The translations under genes and the position numbers were made by a program. The notes beneath the pieces are model-generated. The model saw only the letters and a list, made by a program, of their open reading frames with translations, made no database searches and was not told where the DNA came from. From NCBI GenBank assembly GCA_021323755.1, contig JAJPKJ010000014.1, positions 1 through 62,399 on the forward strand: a stretch of DNA of 62,399 nucleotides. Reading direction: 5' to 3'. This DNA comes from Chitinophagales bacterium. GTDB lineage: Bacteria; Bacteroidota; Bacteroidia; Chitinophagales; Chitinophagaceae. The first letter of the stretch is position 1; each line of letters begins with the position of its first letter. Below, in pieces: positions 17,095 through 26,348 of this stretch.

Positions 17095-19029
17095 TTATTC
17101 TGATTTTCTATCCTTGATTTCTTTGACTATCTCAGCAATAAATTCATTAATGTCCTTTGTTCCCAAATCTCCTTTCCCCTGCTTTCTGATCGCCACTTTA
17201 TTTTCGTTCATTTCTTTCTCTCCCACCACCAACATAAACGGAACTTTTGCCAATTCAGTATCTCTTATCTTCTTACCTATCTTTTCATTCCTGTCGTCAA
17301 TCTCTGCACGAATATCTGCATTTTTCAGAGATTGCAAAACAGTTTGCGCATAATCCATAAACTTATCGCTAATGGGTAAAATTTTTACCTGCAGCGGCGA
17401 AAGCCATAATGGAAATTTCCCGGCATAATGTTCAAGCAAAAAACCAATGAAGCGTTCATGCGTTCCCAATGGCGCGCGATGAATGATCAATGGCGTTTCA
17501 GGGTGATTGTCCTTATTGGTGAACTCCAGTTTAAATCTTCTGCCCTGTGCGAAGTCTACCTGATTGGTAGCCAATGTAAATTCACGACCAATCGCACTCC
17601 AGATCTGCACGTCAATTTTCGGACCATAAAATGCACCTTCGCCTTTTACTTCAACAAAGGGGATTTTATTTTCAATCATCACCTGCCGGACGAGATTTTC
17701 TGTTTCGATCCACAACTCAGGCTCATTAATGTATTTCAGTCCCAATTTTTCCGGGTCATGAAGCGATAAGCGCATGATGTATTTGTCTATTCCAAAAATC
17801 TTGAAATACTTCAGATACATATCATTAACCGCCTTGAACTCTGCGGCAAATTGTTCTTTGGTGCAATAAATGTGTGCATCATTCATGTGCAGGCAACGCA
17901 CGCGCATTAATCCAAACAACTCACCGCTTTGCTCATAACGGTAACAAGTACCGTATTCGGCTAACCGCAATGGCATATCTTTATAGCTCTTTGGCTGCGC
18001 CGCAAATATTTTATGATGATGAGGGCAGTTCATTGCCTTGAGATAATATTTCTGCCCTTCCAATTCCATCGGGGGATACATGCTATCCTGATAAAACGGC
18101 AAATGCCCGCTGGTAATGTAAAGAATTTCTTTGCCGATATGCGGCGTTACCACCCTTTTATATCCGGCAGCTTGTTCCGTTTCTTTTGCCAATCTTTCCA
18201 GCTCTTCAATAATGATCGTCCCATTGGGCATCCATAAAGCCAAACCGGGACCAACATCATCATCCATTGTAAAAATGCCAAGTTCTTTTCCGAGTTTTCT
18301 GTGATCTCTTTTCCTTGCTTCTTCAAGCATGGCCAGGTATTCGTCCAATTCTTTTTGCGATGGAAAAGTAACTCCGTAAATTCTGGTAAGCTGTTTATTT
18401 TTTTCATCCCCTTTCCAATAAGCGCCGGCAATATTGGTGAGCTTGATGGCTTTAATAAACCCGGTGTTTGGAATATGGGGACCGCGACAGAGGTCCGTAA
18501 AATTTCCCTGTGAATAAAAAGTGATTTCCCCATCATTCAATCCCTGCAACAGATCCAATTTATATTCATCCCCTTTTTCTGTAAAATATCTTACAGCATC
18601 TGATTTTGAAATTTCCTTTCGCTCATAAACTTCATTTTTCTTGGCGAGTTCAGCCATTTTTAATTCCAGCTTATGCAAGTCATCTTCGGTGATCTGTCTT
18701 CCGCCCAAATCCATGTCATAATAAAAACCATTTTCAACCGGCGGGCCGACCCAAAATTTCACCCCGGGAAACATGGACTCCACGGCTTCGGCCATCAAAT
18801 GCGCAGACGAATGCCAGAAAGTTGATTTGCCATCACCATCATTCCAGGTCAATAATTTTAATTGCGCGTCATTATTAATCGGTCGTGTTGCATCCCAAAC
18901 CTGCCCGTTTATGTCTGCAGCCAAAACCTTTCTCGCCAAACCCTCGCTTATTGATTTGGCAACGTCCAATGCTGTTGTACCTTCAGCGTATTCTCTAATT
19001 GCGCCGTCGGGAAAAGTGATCTTGATCAT
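17095..19029 (-). CDS. thrS: Threonyl-tRNA synthetase
   Basis: ThrS charges tRNA-Thr and edits mischarged serine. The 644-residue protein has the N-terminal TGS domain (MIKITFPDGAIREYAEGTTA), then the editing domain with FWHSSAHLMAEAVE. The class II catalytic core carries AMNCPHHHKIF for the zinc cysteine and RYEQSGELFGLMRVR, and the C-terminal anticodon-binding domain has LVVGEKEMNENKVAIRKQ. It is the first gene of the thrS-infC transcript and is divergent from the secreted protein gene at 19.2 kb. Confidence 0.98.
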   Translation of the reverse strand: MIKITFPDGAIREYAEGTTALDVAKSISEGLARKVLAADINGQVWDATRPINNDAQLKLLTWNDGDGKSTFWHSSAHLMAEAVESMFPGVKFWVGPPVENGFYYDMDLGGRQITEDDLHKLELKMAELAKKNEVYERKEISKSDAVRYFTEKGDEYKLDLLQGLNDGEITFYSQGNFTDLCRGPHIPNTGFIKAIKLTNIAGAYWKGDEKNKQLTRIYGVTFPSQKELDEYLAMLEEARKRDHRKLGKELGIFTMDDDVGPGLALWMPNGTIIIEELERLAKETEQAAGYKRVVTPHIGKEILYITSGHLPFYQDSMYPPMELEGQKYYLKAMNCPHHHKIFAAQPKSYKDMPLRLAEYGTCYRYEQSGELFGLMRVRCLHMNDAHIYCTKEQFAAEFKAVNDMYLKYFKIFGIDKYIMRLSLHDPEKLGLKYINEPELWIETENLVRQVMIENKIPFVEVKGEGAFYGPKIDVQIWSAIGREFTLATNQVDFAQGRRFKLEFTNKDNHPETPLIIHRAPLGTHERFIGFLLEHYAGKFPLWLSPLQVKILPISDKFMDYAQTVLQSLKNADIRAEIDDRNEKIGKKIRDTELAKVPFMLVVGEKEMNENKVAIRKQGKGDLGTKDINEFIAEIVKEIKDRKSE

Positions 19030-19107
19030 CCTGATTTTTAGAGTGTTTTAGGATTGGAGATTTGGAATTCGTCTCGTATCGCGAATCTGTATCCCTTATT
19101 TCACCTG

Positions 19108-19115
19108 CAAATTTA
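19108..19115 (-). promoter_or_regulatory. Candidate thrS promoter (-7 box)
   Basis: On the minus strand these bases read TAAATTTG, an exact fit to the TAnnTTTG consensus, about 78 bases before the thrS start. No convincing -33 element is visible. Confidence 0.45.
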
Positions 19116-19193
19116 ACAAACTCTTGCCAGATAATCATTTACGAAATGATTCATAGAAATAAAAAAAAATTAATTTGCCCTTGGAATTTTATT

Positions 19194-20366
19194 ATGAAGA
19201 AATCTCTAACCTGCATTATTGTAATTTTTATCACATCATTCGCATACACGCAAGACCTGACGGGCGTTTGGCGTGGGCATTTTTGGCAAGGCACCTTGCA
19301 TTCCGACGGTGCAGTACAGCAATTATTTGGCGGCGATGATCGCTACAAGTTCGAAGTACAGATCGCGCAAAACAAAAAAACTTTTCAAGCAGTAACTTAT
19401 TCCTATCTCACCACTATTTTTTATGGAAAAGCCACGGCTGATGGAACCGTTAATGCTGGAACCAAAAAGGTTGTCTTGCGTGAATTGAAATTGGTAGAAG
19501 TGCGTTCCGTAGGTGGCGATGCATGCGCAATGACTTGTTTCATGCAGTATTCAAGAATCGGGGATGCCGAATTTTTGGAAGGAACCTATACAAGCATGAA
19601 TTTACGCGATTCATCTTTTTGCGGAAAAGGGACTGTTTTTTTAAAAAAGGTAGCCTTTTCAGATTTTCACATTGAACCCTTCGTTGAAAAAAGAGAAAAA
19701 GAAATTGCTGAAAATAAAAAACCTGAAAAAAAGTCCCCCGACATTAAAAGACCGGACCGGGAATCTGCAACGGCAAGACCCGATAATACTGTTGCGAATA
19801 AACCAGCGGTTGTTTCAAAAAGGACTCAAATAAAAAAAGACAGCTCATCCAAAAAAATGGCTTATTCGGTTAATAAACCCAGAACGCCTGTTGCAAAAAA
19901 ACCTGTTCCGCATAATCCTTCAAAAAATGCTATTGCCTCAGAAACGGTTAAACCGATAATGATTGATTCTGTAAAACCGGAAAGAAAGATCACCGCTCCT
20001 GCTATTATACCAAAAGTTCTATTGAACAGGCAAAATCAGTTGGTAAAAACGATCACCGTTAATACAAACGAAATTGAATTGGATATTTACGACGATGGAA
20101 CAATAGATAATGATACGGTGTCTGTTTATCTCGATAAAAAACTTGTCATCTCGCATGCCATGCTAACCGACAAACCAATTGTGATGAAGGTCCATCTTGA
20201 TGAGGATAATGATTACCACGAAGTGGTGATGGTTGCCGATAATGAAGGGACGATTCCGCCAAACACTTCATTAATGATTGTTAAAGCCGGCGATAAGAGA
20301 TATGAAGTCCGAATTGTTTCTACTGAACAAAAGAATGCAACGGTCATTTTTAAGTACGAGAAATAA
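19194..20366 (+). CDS. Secreted protein of unknown function, paralog A
   Basis: I do not recognise this 390-residue protein. It has a signal peptide (residues 1-19, MKKSLTCIIVIFITSFAYT). An N-terminal beta-rich domain of about 140 residues begins DLTGVWRGHFWQG and contains several cysteines. A Lys/Pro/Ser-rich low-complexity linker spans roughly 170-290. The C-terminal domain of about 100 residues has the marker GTIPPNTSLMIV and AGDKRYEVR. Both folded domains recur in the next gene, so the two are tandem paralogs. ATG 19194 is chosen because it opens the signal peptide; the frame extends 44 codons further without family-like sequence. Its location should be periplasmic or surface. Confidence 0.75.
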   Translation: MKKSLTCIIVIFITSFAYTQDLTGVWRGHFWQGTLHSDGAVQQLFGGDDRYKFEVQIAQNKKTFQAVTYSYLTTIFYGKATADGTVNAGTKKVVLRELKLVEVRSVGGDACAMTCFMQYSRIGDAEFLEGTYTSMNLRDSSFCGKGTVFLKKVAFSDFHIEPFVEKREKEIAENKKPEKKSPDIKRPDRESATARPDNTVANKPAVVSKRTQIKKDSSSKKMAYSVNKPRTPVAKKPVPHNPSKNAIASETVKPIMIDSVKPERKITAPAIIPKVLLNRQNQLVKTITVNTNEIELDIYDDGTIDNDTVSVYLDKKLVISHAMLTDKPIVMKVHLDEDNDYHEVVMVADNEGTIPPNTSLMIVKAGDKRYEVRIVSTEQKNATVIFKYEK

Positions 20367-20466
20367 AGAGCAATCGGAATTCCTGATTCATTCCACCCGC
20401 TACCATCCAAATAATTTTCTCACGCATTATAAATATGAACCGCTAACTTCCATTTTAAAATTGCGG

Positions 20467-21315
20467 ATGCGTTTTATCATTGCAATACTATTTTTCTTCT
20501 CCCCTTTTTTCTCTGTTGCCGATAATCTGAACGGAATCTGGAAAGGCATTTTAACGCAGGGAACCGGCGGCTGTTATCCGCAGTATTTTATTGAGCTGCA
20601 AATAAATTTTGCCAATAATATCATCACCGGAAAAGCTTACGATTATTACGATACAACAAAATTTGTAAAGCTGAATTTCACCGGAAAATATAATCCGCAA
20701 ACACATCGCCTGGTATTGATAGAAACAAAGGTTGTTCAATACAATATTCCTGTTGATTGTGCGCCCTGTATAAAAACCTACGATCTTATTTATGAAAAAA
20801 AAGGTAATGATGAAACACTTAATGGCGAATGGAAAGGGCATATCATGGACAGAAAAAATGCATGTCCTCCGGGAAAGATCTCACTGAAAAAAGCAATGCA
20901 TTCTGATTTCCCGGTTGATATTGATCAGAATGATACACTCGCTGCCATCCAGCAAACATTGCATCTGCAAAAAAGAGCGATCGCGCTATCCAAATCATTG
21001 GTTGTGGATACATCAAGTATCAAACTTCAGTTTTATGATGATGCCGAAATTGACGGCGACACGATCACCGTTCTCATCAACAATAAATTATTATTATACC
21101 AGCAACGCCTAACCGAAAAACCGCTAACTATTTATTTCAATGCATTTCCCGGAACAGAATATGAGTTGGTGATGTATGCGGACAATCTTGGCACAATCCC
21201 TCCAAACACTGCATTGATGGTAGTTACAGCGGGAGAAAAAAGATATGATGTATATCTTTCATCGAGTGAGCAAAAAAGTGCATCGGTGAAATTCATCTAT
21301 AACCCGAAACAATAA
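20467..21315 (+). CDS. Secreted protein of unknown function, paralog B
   Basis: This 282-residue protein repeats the two folded domains of the preceding gene without the low-complexity linker. It has a signal peptide (residues 1-18), then an N-domain beginning NLNGIWKGILTQGTGG. The C-domain carries YDDAEIDGDTI, GTIPPNTALMVV and AGEKRYDV. The pairs YDDGTID/YDDAEID and GTIPPNTSLM/GTIPPNTALM show common descent. ATG 20467 opens the signal peptide; a longer frame starting inside the upstream gene is not credible. The gap of 100 bases and same orientation suggest cotranscription. No enzymatic motif is visible. Confidence 0.75.
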   Translation: MRFIIAILFFFSPFFSVADNLNGIWKGILTQGTGGCYPQYFIELQINFANNIITGKAYDYYDTTKFVKLNFTGKYNPQTHRLVLIETKVVQYNIPVDCAPCIKTYDLIYEKKGNDETLNGEWKGHIMDRKNACPPGKISLKKAMHSDFPVDIDQNDTLAAIQQTLHLQKRAIALSKSLVVDTSSIKLQFYDDAEIDGDTITVLINNKLLLYQQRLTEKPLTIYFNAFPGTEYELVMYADNLGTIPPNTALMVVTAGEKRYDVYLSSSEQKSASVKFIYNPKQ

Positions 21316-21338
21316 GCCAACAACTCATTTCCCTCACT

Positions 21339-22877
21339 CTATTGCTTCGGTGCAATTATTTTTCTCGGAATTTTTTCATCCCGTTGTGCCGCATTATAAA
21401 TAAAGGATGCAATGATCGTTGCTGCTTGTTTTAAGTCATCTGCCTGCAAATGATCATATGAATCCATATTGCTGTGATGCGTTCGGGTATCATATTCTAT
21501 CGGATCCTGGATGAACTGAAAACCCGGTAATCCGATTCCATCAAAAGATAAATGATCGGTTCCGCCTGTATTTTGCAGGGTAACCGTTGCTGCGCCAAGA
21601 TCATTGAACGGTTTCAACCATTGGGTAAATATTGATTTTACATTATCATTCCCCTGCAAATAAACACCACGAATTTTACCACTGCCATTATCGAGATTAA
21701 AATACACGGATAATTTATCTCCTTCCGCGTTATATTTTTTTGTGGCCGTGTCCGTGAAATGATTTTTTACATAATTACGCGAACCAAATAATCCTGTTTC
21801 TTCCCCTCCCCATAATGCAATGCGAATGGTGCGGCGAGGCTTGAAGCCAAGGGTCTTTAAAATCCTTATCGCTTCCATCATCGTTGCGCAGCCGGCTGCG
21901 TTATCCGTCGCGCCGGTTGCTCCATGCCAAGAATCCAGGTGTCCGCCAATCATCACCAATTGTTCTTTTAATTTTTTGTCTGTACCGGGAATTTCTGCAA
22001 CAACATTATAACCTTTCAGATCATCAGTCATAAATTTTGATTTCACATCTGCATCCAGTTTGACCGGGATATTATGTTGTAATAATCTTTGTATCGTCAT
22101 ATAATCTTCGTAAGCCACGGCTATATCCAAGAAATTTTCTGGTGTGTTCGGTGCGAATTGTCCCCCGCCTTGTACAAAAACCGTTCCTTCCGCGTTACGC
22201 GGACTTGTTGTCAATACTGCGATCGCACCTTCTTTTCTCGCCATCTCTTTTAATTGGTTTGTCAATTGCAGTTGCGCGCGAAAGTTTCCACGCTGGTTAC
22301 CACGCTGTCTTTCCGGAACATTCTTGGGATCATAATCAGCCATTTTTTGCAGCGTCGAATCTGCATAGCGTGAAGCATCGGCTTTGTAAGAGGGGATCAA
22401 TGTATCGGTTCGCGGCGTGATAATAATCTTCCCTGCAAGTTTACCACTATAAACAGCAAGCGCTGCCGAATCTTTTGCATCCACCAAGATCACTTCTGCA
22501 TTCTGCAATCCATTTGTGCCCGAAGTCCACGATTTTGGAAAAGCGATTAATGGTTTATAGTAAGGTGCGGTCAATGCGAGATAAAATTTCTGAAGCTCCC
22601 AGCTCTTGCCCCAATCGCCCCAGGCTTCGAGTTTTGCATTTTCCAATCCCCATGATGCCAATTTATTTTTTGCCCAATTTGCTGCGCGAAGAAATCCGGG
22701 AGAGCCTTCGAGCCGTGGCCCGCTTGCATCGGTGAGATAAAAAACGATTTCCATTACTTGCGAATTGTTCAATCCCTCATGACGTATTTTCTGGATCATA
22801 TCCATGTCCAGTTTTTCATCCTGGGCGAAGGTTCCGATCGCAATAAATAAAAGTGGAAGAAGAAATAATTTTCTCAT
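21339..22877 (-). CDS. Secreted M28-family metallopeptidase
   Basis: The 512-residue protein has a signal peptide (residues 1-18, ending GTFAQ), a protease-associated-like insert, and the M28 di-zinc core. Metal-binding residues are in GGHLDSWHGATGATDNAAG (His and Asp) and WGGEETGLFGSRNY (Glu pair), with a later His in TGGTDHLSFDGIG. It most likely removes amino acids from the N-terminus of peptides or acts as a carboxypeptidase in the periplasm or outside the cell. Related proteins are annotated as M20/M25/M40 or carboxypeptidase Q types. It stands alone, converging with paralog B across 23 bases. Confidence 0.88.
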   Translation of the reverse strand: MRKLFLLPLLFIAIGTFAQDEKLDMDMIQKIRHEGLNNSQVMEIVFYLTDASGPRLEGSPGFLRAANWAKNKLASWGLENAKLEAWGDWGKSWELQKFYLALTAPYYKPLIAFPKSWTSGTNGLQNAEVILVDAKDSAALAVYSGKLAGKIIITPRTDTLIPSYKADASRYADSTLQKMADYDPKNVPERQRGNQRGNFRAQLQLTNQLKEMARKEGAIAVLTTSPRNAEGTVFVQGGGQFAPNTPENFLDIAVAYEDYMTIQRLLQHNIPVKLDADVKSKFMTDDLKGYNVVAEIPGTDKKLKEQLVMIGGHLDSWHGATGATDNAAGCATMMEAIRILKTLGFKPRRTIRIALWGGEETGLFGSRNYVKNHFTDTATKKYNAEGDKLSVYFNLDNGSGKIRGVYLQGNDNVKSIFTQWLKPFNDLGAATVTLQNTGGTDHLSFDGIGLPGFQFIQDPIEYDTRTHHSNMDSYDHLQADDLKQAATIIASFIYNAAQRDEKIPRKIIAPKQ

Positions 22878-23197
22878 GTGTAGATAATTTAAACAGTTAA
22901 GAGGCTTAAGTTACCACATTTAAAAAAGTAGAAAATAAATTTGTTTGATGAAAGGCAAAATGATTTGCTTATTGGGGGAATAAAACTTAAAATAGAATCA
23001 GCTGCCTGCCATAGAAGGCATGAGGCAGATACCCTGATTCATTATAAAATTAATTCCTGCTAAAATCACTTGCAGTCTCCCCCTCACTGCTACAAGAGCG
23101 GAATCCAAATAAATAAAGATCGTATACATTTTCCTGCGATTCCCAGGCCACGATGAACCAATCTAAGACCGAAGCTGGTGTTCAATAAAATATTTTA
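22878..23197. other. 320-bp intergenic region with an imperfect hairpin
   Basis: I see no gene with a start codon here. Bases 22995-23040 can fold into a hairpin with three stacked arms: GAATCAG/CTGATTC (outer, 7 bp), CTGCCT/AGGCAG (6 bp) and GCC/GGC (inner), with small asymmetric bulges on the right side. There is no T-run at its end on the minus strand, so it is not a classic terminator of the TonB receptor gene. It could be a mRNA 3' structure or a remnant of a palindromic repeat. A short minus-strand open frame (23050-23181) lacks an ATG. Confidence 0.5.
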
Positions 23198-25552
23198 TTA
23201 AAAATGAAAATTCCAGGTCACCGATGGAATGATCGGGAACAAAGAAACTTGGCGCGCGGATACTTTTAGTGTGCCGCTATATGCGCCCCCGGTTTGATCA
23301 AAATATATAAAATAGGGATTGAGATGGTCGTAAACGTTATAAATGCTAAACACCCAACTACCGTGAATTTTTTTATTCGGCTTATACGTTGGCGTGTAGG
23401 TTGCCGCAACATCCAGGCGATGATAGGCAGGTAAGCGATATTGATTGATCTTGCTATACTCCTGCGTAAGTATGCCGTCAATAATATAAAACTGCGTCGG
23501 TAATGTGGTTGCATTACCCGTTGCAAAAACAAATACGGCAGAAATTTTCCAGTGTTTATTTAAGTCATAAGCGCCGACAATATTCAAATCGTGACGACGA
23601 TCGTATTTTGCCGGATATTTTTCTCCATTGTTCAACTGCGGAAATTGCCGCCATGACCATGATAATGTATATCCGATCCAACCGGTAAATCTTCCGCGCG
23701 ATTTATTAGCGTAAAATTCTGCCCCATAACTCCAGCCCTTTCCAAATACAAATGATTGCTCCGGATCTTTCAAAGAAGGTGTATAGCCTGCAGCATATTC
23801 AATTTGATTTTGCATCGTCTTATAATACAGCTCAATAGATGTTTCAAAAGTATTTTCATTGAAATTTTTGAAAATACCCGTTGAATATTGCCAGCCAATT
23901 TGTGGCTTCACCAAATAGGTGCTCGGAACCCAGAGATCAGTTGGTAATGTTGTTCCGGAATTGCTCACCAAATGTATATACTGAAGATTGTGAACAACAG
24001 AGGCTTTTACAGATGTTTCATCATTTATAGAATAGCGCAGGGTGAATCTTGGTTCAAAGCCACAGTAGGTTTTTATGGGTTGCCCGCGTTTATAAACAGT
24101 ACTGTCTAATTTATTCCCATTGGAATCTGTTTTGTAAATGGTGTAAGGCCCGATTTGAGAAAAACCGCTCAAACGCATTCCTATATTGGCTTGCAGCTTG
24201 TCGCTGATCGTCCAATCGTCCTGAATATATACAGCAGCTTCATTTGCATATTTTTTATTGGTGTTGTTCGGATTAAAAACAGTTGTGTCCGAACGACCGC
24301 TTAAAATGTTTGGAGAAAATGTGTGATAGGTAAATAATGCGCCAAATTTTATTTTGTTTTTTGGATTAAGAAAATAATCGAAATCCGTTTTTGCTGAAAG
24401 ATCGCGAATGCCGGAAGAAAGCAGGATTTCCAATGCTTGCTGCTGCGCATCAAAACCAAATTTATAATCGTTATACACCAATGTGGTATTGGCGAAAAGT
24501 TTTCTGTTGAACACATGATTCCATCTTAAGGTTGCAGTGGAATTACCCCACGGAATATTCGCTCTAAATGATCGTTGCGAATTATTGAAATTAAAAACAT
24601 CCCTTCCAAAATATCCGCTGAGGTATAGACGATCTTTTTCTGAGAACTGATAATTCATTTTCAGGTTGAGATCATAGAAATAATATCCGGAGCCATAATA
24701 ATTGCTCGATTTGGGAATGAGCGGTTTTATTAACAGGTCAATATAAGTTCTGCGGGCCGAAACAATAAAGGATGCTTTATTTTTTTTTATCGGTCCCTGA
24801 ATGGAAAACCGCGAAGCGATCAAACCCACACCACCATCAACCTGCAGATTATTCATGTTACCCTCTTTCATCGAAACATCAAGAACAGAGGAAAGTCGTC
24901 CGCCGTATTGCGCTGGCATGCCTCCTTTTATTAATGAAGTATTTTTTATCGCATCTGAATTAAAAATAGAAAAGAAACCAAACAAATGCCCGGTGTTGTA
25001 AACGATAGCATCATCCAATAAAATAAGATTTTGATCCGGACCGCCACCCCGAACATACAATCCGATATTGCCTTCTCCCGCATTTTGGACGCCAGGTAAG
25101 AGTTGCAGCGTCTTCAAGATATCCACTTCACCAAAGATCACCGGCAATGATTTTACCTGGTTCATGGAAAGATCGATCTTTCCCATTTGTGCATTCTTCA
25201 CATTTGCATCTTTTTTTACGGCAGAAATAATAATTTCCTTATTCGTACTGATCTTCGGTAACAATAAGAAATTAAAGGCCGTATTTTTTGAGAGGTCGAA
25301 ATGGATGAGTTGTGATTCATATCCTACATAAGTACAAGAAACAGCATATTTTCCTTCGGGCAAGGTGATGGAAAAAAATCCATATTGATTGCTTCCGACC
25401 CCATTATTTTTTCCGTTAATGGAAATAGTGGCGCCGATGAGGCTTTCGCCAGACAAAGAATCTTTCACATAACCAGTAATGGTGAATTTATTTTGAGCAG
25501 CAGTGATAAAACCTATTGCACAAAAACCAGCAGCTAGAAAAAATTTTTTCAT
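23198..25552 (-). CDS. TonB-dependent outer membrane receptor
   Basis: The 784-residue protein has a signal peptide (residues 1-18). A carboxypeptidase-regulatory-like beta-sandwich follows (TGYVKDSLSGESLIGATISI and YAVSCTYVGYESQ). The plug is marked by DILKTLQLLPGVQ, GLYVRGGGPDQNLILLDDA and YGGRLSSVLDV. The rest is a beta-barrel ending in the aromatic SVTWNFHF. It imports or senses a ligand at the outer membrane with TonB energy. No SusD-like lipoprotein or DUF4249 partner is adjacent, so the substrate cannot be guessed. It is preceded upstream by a DUF3347 gene in the same direction, with an 87-base gap. Confidence 0.92.
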   Translation of the reverse strand: MKKFFLAAGFCAIGFITAAQNKFTITGYVKDSLSGESLIGATISINGKNNGVGSNQYGFFSITLPEGKYAVSCTYVGYESQLIHFDLSKNTAFNFLLLPKISTNKEIIISAVKKDANVKNAQMGKIDLSMNQVKSLPVIFGEVDILKTLQLLPGVQNAGEGNIGLYVRGGGPDQNLILLDDAIVYNTGHLFGFFSIFNSDAIKNTSLIKGGMPAQYGGRLSSVLDVSMKEGNMNNLQVDGGVGLIASRFSIQGPIKKNKASFIVSARRTYIDLLIKPLIPKSSNYYGSGYYFYDLNLKMNYQFSEKDRLYLSGYFGRDVFNFNNSQRSFRANIPWGNSTATLRWNHVFNRKLFANTTLVYNDYKFGFDAQQQALEILLSSGIRDLSAKTDFDYFLNPKNKIKFGALFTYHTFSPNILSGRSDTTVFNPNNTNKKYANEAAVYIQDDWTISDKLQANIGMRLSGFSQIGPYTIYKTDSNGNKLDSTVYKRGQPIKTYCGFEPRFTLRYSINDETSVKASVVHNLQYIHLVSNSGTTLPTDLWVPSTYLVKPQIGWQYSTGIFKNFNENTFETSIELYYKTMQNQIEYAAGYTPSLKDPEQSFVFGKGWSYGAEFYANKSRGRFTGWIGYTLSWSWRQFPQLNNGEKYPAKYDRRHDLNIVGAYDLNKHWKISAVFVFATGNATTLPTQFYIIDGILTQEYSKINQYRLPAYHRLDVAATYTPTYKPNKKIHGSWVFSIYNVYDHLNPYFIYFDQTGGAYSGTLKVSARQVSLFPIIPSVTWNFHF

Positions 25553-25639
25553 GTTGTTTATAAGGCCGGTAGTCTGGAGTTGGAAGAAAATTTATACAAT
25601 TTGCGAAATCCTGCTTCGAACATCCGTATGCTGAGTCCT

Positions 25640-26257
25640 TTACTTCTTCGCAAAATCCAACGAATCAACCACTTCACCACAGCCGACCATTTTTCCATTA
25701 TACTTCGGATCTTTTTTCCCAAGATAAGGGTTAATAATTTTATTGGTGTTGCTCAGCCAAAATCCCTCCTGGTCTTCACCAAAAGCCATCGGACAACGAA
25801 CATGATAAATCAATTGTCCATCGTAACGAACAGTCCTGATCAAATTGTACAATTCATCGGTGATCATATTAAATGCGTGTCGTTTTTGATCAATGGTATT
25901 TTCACCAATAAAACCTTTTACTTCGTTGGTCATACTGCCTGCAAGATTTTGCGCGGTAAGTACAATGGAAGAGTCTGCTTTCAGCTCTTTTGTCGGCAGG
26001 CTGTCTGCATTTTGGGCAATGATCAAGGCAGCGCTGTTCGCTCTGGCGGTATCCCAATCAACCAAAGCATCTTTTAATTGATAATAACTGTCCATCAATT
26101 TTGAAAACGCCATGGTAAAAGCATCCGAATTTTTGCTGATGGCCAGCGGTTGATCTTTTTGTACTTCAGGCTTTACTTCCGGTTTATTAAAAAATAATTT
26201 CCATACTGCTATTCCTGCAATCAAAATAATGATAAGCAATAAAATGGTTCTTTTCAT
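25640..26257 (-). CDS. DUF3347-type membrane-anchored protein
   Basis: The 205-residue protein has an N-terminal membrane anchor (residues 4-22). A helical domain (residues 45-150) follows, and then a C-terminal segment with CPMAFGEDQEGFWLS and NPYLGKKDPKYNGKMVGCG. This pattern belongs to DUF3347, which is found alone or fused to RND efflux adaptor proteins in Bacteroidota. The CPM and MVGCG pieces are arranged like soft-metal ligands, so copper or related metal handling is plausible but unproven. It faces the periplasm. It has a good -7 box 14 bases upstream of its start, so it probably begins a transcript that may continue into the receptor gene. Confidence 0.75.
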   Translation of the reverse strand: MKRTILLLIIILIAGIAVWKLFFNKPEVKPEVQKDQPLAISKNSDAFTMAFSKLMDSYYQLKDALVDWDTARANSAALIIAQNADSLPTKELKADSSIVLTAQNLAGSMTNEVKGFIGENTIDQKRHAFNMITDELYNLIRTVRYDGQLIYHVRCPMAFGEDQEGFWLSNTNKIINPYLGKKDPKYNGKMVGCGEVVDSLDFAKK

Positions 26258-26271
26258 TACTAACTTTTGTG

Positions 26272-26279
26272 CAAATTTA
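26272..26279 (-). promoter_or_regulatory. Promoter -7 box for the DUF3347 gene
   Basis: The minus strand reads TAAATTTG, an exact TAnnTTTG match, with 14 bases between it and the ATG at 26257. The leader would therefore be very short. Confidence 0.5.
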
Positions 26280-26348
26280 GCGTTTAAAAACCATCCATTT
26301 TGTTTGTACTATTTTTACAGCTTCATTTAACAAAAAATTTTTGGATTT

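Noticed and set aside
20278-20466. Extension of paralog B into the preceding gene
   Set aside because: It would overlap paralog A by 89 bases and bury the signal peptide; ATG 20467 is the natural start.
23050-23181. A 43-codon minus-strand open frame with protein-like composition in the gap after the TonB receptor gene
   Set aside because: It has no ATG and follows an in-frame stop. It could be a gene remnant, but nothing identifies a parent.
23198-25552. Polysaccharide utilisation locus around the TonB receptor
   Set aside because: No SusD-like lipoprotein, glycosidase or sensor is adjacent, and GH97 is 18 kb away on the other strand.
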